From positions 1-42,039 of the forward strand of contig VGBV01000007.1 of assembly GCA_016870325.1 (NCBI GenBank): a stretch of DNA of 42,039 nt. Reading direction: 5' to 3'. Within the stretch, counting starts at the first letter, position 1. Every line of letters starts with the position of its first letter. The translations under genes and the position numbers were made by a program. Of the stretch, positions 16,146 to 23,088 are shown in pieces. The notes beneath the pieces were generated by a model. That model was not told the origin of the DNA and did no database searches. It was given only the letters and a program-made list of their open reading frames with translations. Origin of the DNA: Actinomycetota bacterium. GTDB lineage: Bacteria > Actinomycetota > Thermoleophilia > Solirubrobacterales > 70-9.

Positions 16146-16312
16146 GCGCCCGCGGGGTTAGCTGTCGGGCTCGCGCCGAAGGAGTGGCGCTACGCAGTGG
16201 TGCTCGTCTGCCTGCGATTCGCCCCTGGGGCGGATGCCCCGGTGGTCCCCCGCTCCCGGCGTCGGTCGCCCGGGACTCGGCTCGCTCTACGAGCCGAAAA
16301 GTTAGCGGACGC
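16146..16312 (-). ncRNA. c-di-AMP riboswitch (ydaO/yuaA leader)
   Basis: In the 5' leader of the Rpf-like gene the minus strand carries the core motifs of the ydaO class in order: AGCGGGGGACC, GGGGCGAATC and CCGACAGCTAACCCCG. These correspond to the Bacillus ydaO segments AGCGGGGGACC, GGGGUGAAUC and CCGUCAGCUAACCUCG. The ends form an 8-bp closing stem, GCGTCCGC (16305-16312) with GCGGGCGC (16146-16153), with one G-U. The ribosome-binding site GGAAGGAG begins three bases after this stem. In known cases c-di-AMP binding lowers expression of cell-wall hydrolase genes. Whether control here is by termination or by access to the ribosome-binding site is not visible. Confidence 0.93.
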
Positions 16313-16378
16313 TCAGATACTCACAGCGAGGCGCCGCGGGGGCGGCCGGCGCCCCTGCCGCTGCAAGCGATCGTGCAG

Positions 16379-16396
16379 GCGGGGGACCGCCCCCGC
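16379..16396 (-). terminator. GC-rich terminator-like hairpin
   Basis: GCGGGGG (16379-16385) pairs perfectly with CCCCCGC (16390-16396) around a 4-base loop. It starts 7 bases after the stop of the 52-residue membrane protein gene on the minus strand. No U-tract follows. Two weaker hairpins lie just beyond, before the riboswitch. Confidence 0.5.
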
Positions 16397-16402
16397 CGGT
16401 CC

Positions 16403-16561
16403 CTAGTCCTGCTCGTGTTCGCGAGTGGCGGCGTAGACGCCGATCGCGCCCAGCGCCGCAGCCGCGAGGCCGACGCCCGCTGCGACGCGCAGCTCGCGGC
16501 CGTAGCGATAGCGCACGAAGCCCACGACCATGCGGCCGATCAGCTCGTAGATGCGGCTCAT
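16403..16561 (-). CDS. small single-pass membrane protein
   Basis: A 52-residue protein, MSRIYELIGRMVVGF then RYRYGRELRVAAG and one membrane segment VGLAAAALGAIGVYAATR, ending REHEQD. A strong ribosome-binding site (GGAAGGAG, 6 bases before the ATG at 16561) shows that this short frame is translated, and that the longer in-frame extension upstream is not needed. The N-terminal half is amphipathic and may also touch the membrane. No family recognised. It lies 28 bases downstream of argG on the same strand and is followed by a terminator-like hairpin. Confidence 0.75.
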   Translation of the reverse strand: MSRIYELIGRMVVGFVRYRYGRELRVAAGVGLAAAALGAIGVYAATREHEQD

Positions 16562-16589
16562 GCGGCTCTCCTTCCGGTTGCTCTCGAGG

Positions 16590-17879
16590 TCATTGCCCTG
16601 CTCCCCCATCCTTCCCCGGGGCCGCCCTTCGAATCCTGTTGGCGAGCCGGCTCTGCAGGGTGAACAGCTCGATGAAGCCGGGGCTCGCGTGTTGGGAGAA
16701 GTCCCCACCCGACTCGCCGAACGAAGCCAGCGACTGGTCGTACAGCGCGTAGGGAGAGGTGCGCGCCACGGGCGTCACCGAGCCCCGGTAGAGCTTGACC
16801 GTGACCTCGCCGCTGACGAAGCGGTTGACCGAGTCCATGTAGGCGTCCAGGTCGGCGCGCAGCGGCTCCAGCCAGAGCCCCGCGTAGCAGAGGTAGGCCC
16901 AGTGACCCTCGAGCGCGCCCTTGAAGTTGTTCTGGTGGATGGTGCTGACGAGCTTCTCGAGCTCGCGGTGGGCGGACATGATGATCGCCGCCGCGGGGGC
17001 CTCGTAGAGGTCCCGCACCTTGAGCCCGACGATGCGGTCCTCGATCTGATCGACGATGCCGACCCCGTGGCGGGCGCCGATCTCGGCCGCGCGCTCGATC
17101 AGCTCGACCAACCCGAGCTGCTCGCCGTCCAGCGAGACCGGGCAGCCCTGCTCGAATCCGACCCGGAGCAGCTGGGGCTCGGCCTCCGCCCGCTCGGGCG
17201 GCGTCACGAGCTGGAAGACGTCGTCCGGCGGCGGCTGGGAGAGATCCTCGATCGTGCGCCCCTCCGAGGAGCGGCCCCAGAGGTTGTCGTCGATCGAGTA
17301 GGGCGAGACCTCGGTCCCGCCCTTGAGGGGGATTCCGTGCTCGCGCGCGTAGGCGATCTCCTCCTCACGGCCCATCCGCCAGTCGCGCACCGGCGCGATC
17401 ACCTTGAGCTCGGGGTCCAGCGTCGCGATCATGCCCTCGATCCGGACCTGGTCGTTGCCCTTGCCGGTGCAGCCGTGGGCGATCGTGTCGCAGCCGTGCT
17501 CGCGGGCGACCTCGACCGCGAGCTTCGCGATCAGGGGGCGCCCGAGCGCGGTGAACAGCGGATAGCCGCCGCCGTAGAGGGCGTTGGCCTTGATCGCGGG
17601 CAGCACATGCTCGCGCGCGAACTGCTCGCGCGCGTCAACGATCACGGTCTCGGCCGCGCCCAGCTGATCGGCCTTGCCGGTGACCACGTCCCAGTCCTCT
17701 CCCGGCTGGCCGAGGTCCACGGTCAAGGTCACGATCTCGGCCCCGTAGAGCTCCTGGATCCACTTCAGCATCACGCTCGTGTCGAGGCCCCCGGAATAGA
17801 GCAGCAGCACCCGCCCCACCTGGGAGGGGTCGGCCTCGTAGGAGGCGATGCGGGGGCCGTCGGGGCGCTCGGGGCTCAT
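16590..17879 (-). CDS. argG: argininosuccinate synthase
   Basis: Joins citrulline and aspartate with ATP in arginine biosynthesis. The N-type ATP pyrophosphatase P-loop YSGGLDTS lies at residues 28-35, with HGCTGKGNDQVR, the aspartate/citrulline-binding stretch KGGTEVSPYSIDDNLWGRS, and LTLQ-type C-terminus (IELFTLQSRLANRIR). Length 429 aa fits the longer argG subgroup. ATG 17879 starts MSPERPDGPR; further upstream the frame lacks family similarity. A lone arginine gene, with no other arg genes nearby in the window. Identity secure. Confidence 0.95.
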   Translation of the reverse strand: MSPERPDGPRIASYEADPSQVGRVLLLYSGGLDTSVMLKWIQELYGAEIVTLTVDLGQPGEDWDVVTGKADQLGAAETVIVDAREQFAREHVLPAIKANALYGGGYPLFTALGRPLIAKLAVEVAREHGCDTIAHGCTGKGNDQVRIEGMIATLDPELKVIAPVRDWRMGREEEIAYAREHGIPLKGGTEVSPYSIDDNLWGRSSEGRTIEDLSQPPPDDVFQLVTPPERAEAEPQLLRVGFEQGCPVSLDGEQLGLVELIERAAEIGARHGVGIVDQIEDRIVGLKVRDLYEAPAAAIIMSAHRELEKLVSTIHQNNFKGALEGHWAYLCYAGLWLEPLRADLDAYMDSVNRFVSGEVTVKLYRGSVTPVARTSPYALYDQSLASFGESGGDFSQHASPGFIELFTLQSRLANRIRRAAPGKDGGAGQ

Positions 17880-17986
17880 CGCAGGCGCCTGAGTTTGGCA
17901 ACTATCCAGCCTCGGGCGCGCCCGATGGGCGGCCGCCGCCGGCACGGCCTTTGGAATTCGTTGAGAGGCACTGCCAGAATGGCGAC

Positions 17987-18688
17987 ATGCGCCGTCCCCT
18001 CAGGATAGTCTCGACGGCCCTGATCACGGCCGGCGTCGTGTTGCTGGCCGACGCCGTACTCACGATCGTCTGGCAGGAGCCGGTCTCGGCGGCTTACGCC
18101 TCCATGCAGCAGAGCCGCGCGGCCGGCGAGCTCGGCGAGCTCGAGTCCGAGTTCGATCCCGGCGAGGTCGGCCAGCTCGGCGCCGGCGCCGGCGCCGGCG
18201 AGGTCGCCCGGGCCCGCCTGCTTGCCGAGCGCTTCGAGCAGACGCTCGAGAAGGGCCAGCCGATCGGCCGGCTCGAGATCGACAGCATCGGTCTCAGCAA
18301 GGTGCTGATGAACGGCACCGACACCAAGACGCTCCAGAATGGCCCCGGCCGCTACCCACAGACGCCCCTGCCGGGTTTCGGCGAGACGACAGGAATCGCT
18401 GGGCACCGCACCACCTACGGCGCTCCGTTCCGGAAGATCAACGAGATCAAGGATGGCGACGAGATCCGGATCGAGCTTCCCTACGCGGCCTTCACGTATG
18501 TGGTGCAGAAGCACGAGATCGTGAGGCCGAGCGACGTACAGATCGTCTACCCGGTCGGGTACGAGCGCGTCGTGCTTACCGCCTGCCACCCGCTCTACAG
18601 CGCCGCCCAGCGCTGGGCAGTGTTCGCGAAGCTGACCGACATCGACACGTTCGCGATCAGCGGGGAGGGCGACTGGGTCGCTCCCTGA
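17987..18688 (+). CDS. sortase (class E-like)
   Basis: A 233-residue membrane-anchored transpeptidase. An N-terminal membrane helix (about residues 7-29) is followed by a Glu/Gly/Ala-rich spacer with a short GAGAGAGE run, then the sortase barrel. Catalytic residues are visible: His140 in GIAGHRTTYGAPF, Cys200 in VVLTACHPLYSAAQRW and Arg209. The TxTC-like context (LTAC) and tight HPLYSAAQR motif resemble actinobacterial class E housekeeping sortases, which prefer LAXTG but can accept other signals. A likely substrate with LPFTG lies 4 kb away at 22581-22883. ATG 17987 was chosen because the upstream extension is not family-like. The downstream flank is repeat copy 2. Confidence 0.9.
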   Translation: MRRPLRIVSTALITAGVVLLADAVLTIVWQEPVSAAYASMQQSRAAGELGELESEFDPGEVGQLGAGAGAGEVARARLLAERFEQTLEKGQPIGRLEIDSIGLSKVLMNGTDTKTLQNGPGRYPQTPLPGFGETTGIAGHRTTYGAPFRKINEIKDGDEIRIELPYAAFTYVVQKHEIVRPSDVQIVYPVGYERVVLTACHPLYSAAQRWAVFAKLTDIDTFAISGEGDWVAP

Positions 18689-18710
18689 GCGGCAGCGTGA
18701 TCCCGCGCGG

Positions 18711-18877
18711 CCAGTGGCCCTGCTCGGAACGTTCGCCAGGAAATGACGCAGGCCAGGCGCCGGAGGGCAAGGAGGCGGGGAGTCCGAACGGCAGCGCTGT
18801 TCGGACGACTGAGGATTCAGCATGGTGGTGGTCTGGACCAGTCATTTCCGGTGAAACGTTTTGAGGAGGGCCGCTAG
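18711..18877. repeat. 167-bp inverted-repeat element, copy 2
   Basis: Same length as copy 1 (5172-5338), differing at 17 positions without gaps. The left end reads CCAG instead of CTAG. The right end keeps CTAG and supplies the TAG stop of the minus-strand gene at 18874-19785. The central hairpin GTCCGAACGGC/GCTGTTCGGAC is kept: one pair changes T-A to C-G, another becomes a G-T wobble, and the A-C mismatch of copy 1 becomes A-T. The minus-strand frame starting MTGPDHHHA is also kept (ATG at 18845), but the lost left CTAG lets it run on to 18657. It lies between the convergent sortase gene and a frameshifted gene. Confidence 0.85.
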
Positions 18878-19785
18878 CGCGCCCTGAAGCTGCGGGTGGC
18901 GGCCCGGGCCTCGCCCGCGACCCTGGCGGAGGCGCCTCGATCCACGCTGGTCAGCAACAGGAACGAGTCCCCGCCGTCGGCGAGCACGATCGCGGACAAC
19001 CAGGCCGCTTCCGTCGTCGGAGGTCAGCCGCAGACCCCTGGCCCCTCCAACCATGACCCGGCCCGCCCGCTTGACCCGAGCGCCTCCGGTCTCGTCGGAG
19101 AGAATCGCCGCGGCTCCACGGGCGAGGACGAGCAGACCCCGTTCCCCGCGCTCGATCAGAACCTCGACCCTCGCGACGGAGCCGGCTGATTCGATCTCGA
19201 GCCCCGACCCTTCGCGGCCTGCGCGCCACCCACGCGGCACCCCGATCGCGAACAGACCCTCGATGACCCGGCGATCGAGTCGGAGCGCGACGCTCGCTCC
19301 GGAGGGCGGCTCGCTCGGCTCCGGCGGCTGGGTCTGCGTCGGGACCGAGGGCAGCGTGGCTGCGGGCTCCTCGGGTGGCCCTCCGCCGCCCTCCTGGCTG
19401 GAGGAGCGCACCAGACCGACTGCGAGCAGCGCAATCCCCGCGACGATCAGCACCGCTGCCAGGGCGTGCGACGGGCGCAAGCCATCGGGCCCGCTGCGGC
19501 TCGGAGCGGGACGGCCGTCTGGATCCGGGAGGCCTGCCCCGGGCCGAGCGCGCGAACCCGCGTCACCGTTCGCAGTGCCGATCGCGGACACGCGGCCATC
19601 TCGCCCGCGTCGACCGCCCGGCAGGCGATCGACGCGCCGCATCCGAGGCAGGTGATCAGCAGCCTGCCCGAGCCCGGGCCGGCCTCGCGGCTGACGTCGA
19701 AGCCCGCCTCGGGATGTTGATGCTCGCTGAGGAAGCGCGCGATTCCCCGCGCGCCCTCGCTCCGGAACCGCTCACCCTCTGCCAT
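18874..19785 (-). pseudogene. zinc-ribbon/membrane-anchored protein gene broken by two frameshifts
   Basis: The N-terminal part (from ATG 19785) reads MAEGERFRSEGARGIARFLSE, then LLITCLGCGASIACRAVDAGE, a cysteine pair like a small zinc ribbon. A shift near 19580-19620 is needed to continue into a Gly/Pro-rich linker, a membrane helix (HALAAVLIVAGIALLAVGLV) and a globular part (VIEGLFAIGVPRGWRA, RVEVLIERGERGLLVLARG, GLRLTSDDG). A second, opposite shift within about 19005-19024 restores the first frame: AWLSAIVLADGGDSFLLL and AATRSFRAR, stop TAG 18874-18876. The shifted frames have stops on the far sides, so no single frame spans the gene. The final TAG lies in repeat copy 2. Sequencing error at two places is the alternative to true decay. 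Confidence 0.65.
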
Positions 19786-19884
19786 CGCCACCCAACCGGA
19801 TCCTCTCCCGGGGGGGTGGCCAATCGGTGGCTACGCCGGATCCCGGCCCGGGAGCGCTGAACCTCGAGCCGCGGCTCCCTGGGC

Positions 19885-20958
19885 CTAGATTCCGATCTCG
19901 CGAAGCAGCGCGGTCGGGTACTTGACCCCGAACTCCCGCTCGAGCCGGGCTTTGATCTCGTCGCGACCGCTGCCGGAGATCGCCATCTGTGTGGCGAGCA
20001 GGCGAGCGCCGGCGGATAACCTCGGGAGAGCGCTCTCGGCGGATTCGGGGTCCGGCTCCGGCGCACTCTCAGCGGGCCGCCGGGGCGGCGCGGGGAAGGG
20101 CCTGGTCTCAGGTTCTCCCGCGGGGGGCATGGGCGGCGGGTCCCGGGGGGGCTCCGTCGGCGGCCAGAGTTCGCCCGGCTGCGATGCCGCAGCCGGCGGC
20201 AGCGATGGTTCCTGAGGCGGGATCTGGGGCGGAGGAGCCGCGGGGGGCGGCTGAGGCCGTGGCGGTGGTGGTGAAGGCGGCGAGGGAGGCACGGGGGCGG
20301 GCTCGGGCGGGACCGCCGTCGGTTGCGGCCGGGCAGGGGCCTGGGGCGCAACCGGGGGCGGAGTGGCTCCGGGCCCGGCCCAGTAGAGATATGGGTACGC
20401 CGGCGGGGCCGGAGCCGGGGCTGCCGGTGCCGGGAAGGACTCGGGGGTCCGCTGCTGGGTGACCGGCGGCGGGTGGGGGCCCGCGGCGTGCTCGACCCCC
20501 GGGACGGCATCGTAGGGCCGCTGGACCGCCTCGGCGACGCGTGCCGGTGCGGCGGGGTCGATGGCGCCCGCGGGAGTGGCGCTCGCCTCGCCGGCTTCTC
20601 CGGGGAGGTCGAGAGCCCTGCGTCCCGTCTCGTCGAGAGCCGCAACCAGCTCATCCGACTGCTGGGCGACGGCGCGGACGCGCTCGACCAGGCTGTCCGT
20701 CAGTTCCGAGACCTGTCGGATCCGCTCCTCAGTCAGCTCGTCGGCCTGCTGGCGGGTTTCATCAAGGTATTCCGCTGCCCGCAGTTCGGCCTCCTCGCGA
20801 ATCCCGGCCGCCGCCTGTTCGGCCGCTTCGAGAATCGCCTCCACCCGCTCGCCGAGGATCTCCTCCACCCCATCCGCCTCGGTGGCTCCGGACCGCGGCG
20901 ATGGCGCATCATCGCTTGCGGGGTCCTCGGTGGTGTCTCTTCGGCCTTTCCAGATCAT
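19885..20958 (-). CDS. coiled-coil, proline-rich protein with conserved C-terminal domain
   Basis: A 357-residue protein in three parts. Residues about 25-110 form a coiled coil resembling DivIVA-type helices (ILGERVEAILEAAEQAAAG, then LDETRQQADELTEERIRQV). Residues about 130-300 are a low-complexity Pro/Ala linker. The last 45 residues are compact and amphipathic (LSAGARLLATQMAISGSG, then REFGVKYPTALLREIGI) and look like a small DNA- or protein-binding helix bundle. The ATG at 20958 begins MIWKGRRDTTEDP. The architecture suggests a polar-growth or cell-envelope scaffold, but this is inference. Base composition is like its neighbours except in the linker, where CCG/CCC codons dominate. Confidence 0.72.
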   Translation of the reverse strand: MIWKGRRDTTEDPASDDAPSPRSGATEADGVEEILGERVEAILEAAEQAAAGIREEAELRAAEYLDETRQQADELTEERIRQVSELTDSLVERVRAVAQQSDELVAALDETGRRALDLPGEAGEASATPAGAIDPAAPARVAEAVQRPYDAVPGVEHAAGPHPPPVTQQRTPESFPAPAAPAPAPPAYPYLYWAGPGATPPPVAPQAPARPQPTAVPPEPAPVPPSPPSPPPPRPQPPPAAPPPQIPPQEPSLPPAAASQPGELWPPTEPPRDPPPMPPAGEPETRPFPAPPRRPAESAPEPDPESAESALPRLSAGARLLATQMAISGSGRDEIKARLEREFGVKYPTALLREIGI

Positions 20959-21019
20959 CGATCTCGCCCTGCCCCAGTTCACGATCAGGCGCCCAGATCC
21001 TGCCCGGTGACCCCGTTCC

Positions 21020-22555
21020 TCACGCCCTCTGGCCGACCTCAAGCCTCGCCTGCACCTCTTCTCCCGCCGTGGCCGCGACGATGAAGCGCTCGTCCGGCCG
21101 GTTCATCGGCTCGGGCACGAAAACGGTGCTCAGCGTCTCGAGCATGATCAGCAGATCGAAGAGGGTCGAGCGACGCTTCAGGTAGTAGAGGTCATGGCAG
21201 AGCTTCCAGGCGCTGCCGATCTGGCTGCCCGAGTAGCCGCACCGAACCTGGGCCCAGCCGGTGATTCCCGGCTTCACGAGGTGGCGGCGGTCGTAATAGC
21301 TGAAGCGGGACTCCAGCTTCGCGACGATCGACGGCTGTTCGGGCCGAGGCCCGACCAGGCTCATCTCGCCCTTCAGCACCAGCCACAGCTGCGGCAGCTC
21401 GTCGATGTGGAGCCGGCGCAGCACCCGTCCGACGGCGCTGATGCGATCGTCTTCGCTCTGGGTCCAGAGCGGGCCTCGATGCGCTTCCCGCATCGTGCGC
21501 AGCTTGATCATCTCGATCTCGCGACCCCCTTCGCCCAGCCGCGTCTGCCGGTGCAGGATCGGGCCACGGTCACCGATCTTGATCGCCAGCGCCGCAACGA
21601 GCAACAGGGGCAGTGCGAACACCGCGGCGACAAGGCCCAGGGCGAGGTCGAAGAGGCGCTTCGAGATGGGCCAGGCGGGCTGGTAGTTCGGATGCAGGAG
21701 GTATTGGAACCAAGCGGAGGTGGTGGTGCCGAGGGGGACGTGCCCGAACAGCTCCTCGTAGAGCTGGCCGGCCTCGATCATCGAGACCGGCAGGTCGAGG
21801 CACGCGTCGGCGACGCGCTCGAACACCTCCAGGCGCGAGACCCCCCCGCCCCTGAACCCGTCCTCGGAGGGGAGCGCCGAATCGTCGGCCCCGGTGGTGG
21901 CCGAGAGGGGCCCGAGCACCAGCAACTCGAGGCCTTCGCTGAGGACCGTATTGCGGAGCAGCACCATCGAGCCGAGACAGCGAACGCCGGCCACCTCATC
22001 GGTCGGGCAAGAGCCCTCGGGATCGATGCAGCCGACCACTCGATACCCGCTGACGCCCACAGCCTCGAGTTCCGCCTCGAGGCCCCGCGCGAACTCGTGC
22101 GTCCCGATCACCGCCATGCGCACCTCCCGGTCCCGCCGCAAGGAGTGTGTGAGCCAAGCTCCGATCCCGGTCACGATCCATGCGCCCAGGACGGCCGGAA
22201 CCATGTCGGCGATCTGGACGTTGCTGATCGCGTACGCGTCGGCGCCGCTGATGGCGACTGCGAGGGCCGCTCCCAGCAGCGGGGCGAGCATGTAGAGCGT
22301 CGCGGAGGCGAACGGGATCAGGTGCAGCGGGTAGTGCCGCTGGCGCAGCGCCAGCGAAGCCCCCAGCATGCAGACGAATACGAGCAGCGCCTGCCATTCC
22401 GAGTCGAGCCTCGCATGTGCAATCGCAGCCCCCGCCAGAGCGGGGGCGACGCGCAGGGCGACGAGATCGGAGATCCGATGGGCGCTGGGGCCCGTCAGAT
22501 AGGGGAGCGAGCGCCGACGATCCTCACGAGCGTGATGCCGTGACCGGTCGCCCAT
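21020..22555 (-). CDS. exopolysaccharide initiating phosphoglycosyltransferase (WcaJ/EpsL type)
   Basis: Polyprenyl-phosphate sugar-phosphate transferase that starts polymer assembly on undecaprenyl phosphate. 511 aa. The N-terminal half has several membrane helices and a nucleotide-binding-like segment (MAVIGTHEFARGLEAEL, VVGCIDPEG) as in WbaP/WcaJ proteins. The C-terminal bacterial sugar-transferase domain is clear: KRLFDLALGLVAAVFALPLLL, IKLRTMREAH, LRRLHIDELPQLWLVLKGEM, SLVGPRPEQP and KPGITGWAQVRCGYSG. The catalytic Asp-Glu pair (HIDELPQ) is kept. It opens the polysaccharide locus and lies 26 bases downstream of the LPFTG gene on the same strand. The sugar it transfers cannot be told from sequence. 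Confidence 0.92.
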   Translation of the reverse strand: MGDRSRHHAREDRRRSLPYLTGPSAHRISDLVALRVAPALAGAAIAHARLDSEWQALLVFVCMLGASLALRQRHYPLHLIPFASATLYMLAPLLGAALAVAISGADAYAISNVQIADMVPAVLGAWIVTGIGAWLTHSLRRDREVRMAVIGTHEFARGLEAELEAVGVSGYRVVGCIDPEGSCPTDEVAGVRCLGSMVLLRNTVLSEGLELLVLGPLSATTGADDSALPSEDGFRGGGVSRLEVFERVADACLDLPVSMIEAGQLYEELFGHVPLGTTTSAWFQYLLHPNYQPAWPISKRLFDLALGLVAAVFALPLLLVAALAIKIGDRGPILHRQTRLGEGGREIEMIKLRTMREAHRGPLWTQSEDDRISAVGRVLRRLHIDELPQLWLVLKGEMSLVGPRPEQPSIVAKLESRFSYYDRRHLVKPGITGWAQVRCGYSGSQIGSAWKLCHDLYYLKRRSTLFDLLIMLETLSTVFVPEPMNRPDERFIVAATAGEEVQARLEVGQRA

Positions 22556-22580
22556 TCTGGTCGAGCCTCGTCGGGGCTGG

Positions 22581-22883
22581 TCAGCTCCGCGGCTCGGATG
22601 GCGACGAGAGCCGCCGCAGCGCGAAGCCCGTGCCGGTGAGCAGCAAGGCCACGCCGACGATGATCAGCACGTCGAGACCCGTGAATGGAAGCGAGCCGAG
22701 GTTGCTGTCGAGCCCCGAGCTGGAGCCTGAAGCGGTAGCTCCAGCCGTGTCGTCAGGAATTGGCGGATTGTATTGCGCCGATGAAGGATCATCCTGTGCC
22801 GAGGCGACGGGAACCCACGCCAAGGCCACCGCCGCAATGGCGGTCGTGAGGATCCAGGTGATTCGTGTTCGCCATGAATACAT
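22581..22883 (-). CDS. small LPFTG cell-wall-anchored surface protein
   Basis: A 100-residue sortase substrate. A signal peptide (MYSWRTRITWILTTAIAAVA to about residue 30, ASAQ) is followed by a short Ser/Pro/Asp-rich mature part, then LPFTG at 65-69, a membrane helix (LDVLIIVGVALLLTGTGFAL) and the basic tail RRLSSPSEPRS. After cleavage only about 35 residues would remain on the wall, so it is unusually short. ATG 22883 is preceded by AAGGA at 8 bases; an earlier in-frame ATG (22916) lacks such a site. It lies at the edge of the polysaccharide locus. It may serve as a short wall-linked acceptor or spacer; this is speculation. Confidence 0.85.
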   Translation of the reverse strand: MYSWRTRITWILTTAIAAVALAWVPVASAQDDPSSAQYNPPIPDDTAGATASGSSSGLDSNLGSLPFTGLDVLIIVGVALLLTGTGFALRRLSSPSEPRS

Positions 22884-22955
22884 TTTCGGATTCCTTTTCA
22901 GCGATTTCTCGGGCATGTGTTTGAAGTCGTCTTCCGCGATCCAAACCTTTAATCC

Positions 22956-22987
22956 GGAGTCGCTAGGGGTGGTTCCCCCTGTACTCC
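22956..22987 (-). promoter_or_regulatory. leader hairpin upstream of the LPFTG gene
   Basis: In the relatively AT-richer 205-base gap between the ligase-like gene and the LPFTG gene, GGAGT (22956-22960) pairs with ACTCC (22983-22987), and AGGGG (22965-22969) pairs with CCCCT (22975-22979), with an internal loop between. It would lie in the 5' leader of the LPFTG-glycosyltransferase transcript. No known riboswitch class is matched. Confidence 0.35.
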
Positions 22988-23088
22988 AGCCGATGATAGT
23001 TGCTCTGCAGGATTCAGCAAGCCTATGGACCTGCATGGGACTGACACATGTGGCGGCTCCGAATGCAAGATCGGCTGCGGGCGTGCGC

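Noticed and set aside
18170-18205. Short GCCGGC tandem repeats
   Set aside because: They encode the Gly/Ala run in the sortase spacer and are too short to be a separate element.
22910-22990. Partial resemblance of the LPFTG leader to a c-di-GMP (GEMM-I) riboswitch
   Set aside because: CAGGGGGAACC and CTCCGG are present, but the essential ACGCAAAG segment and second stem are missing.
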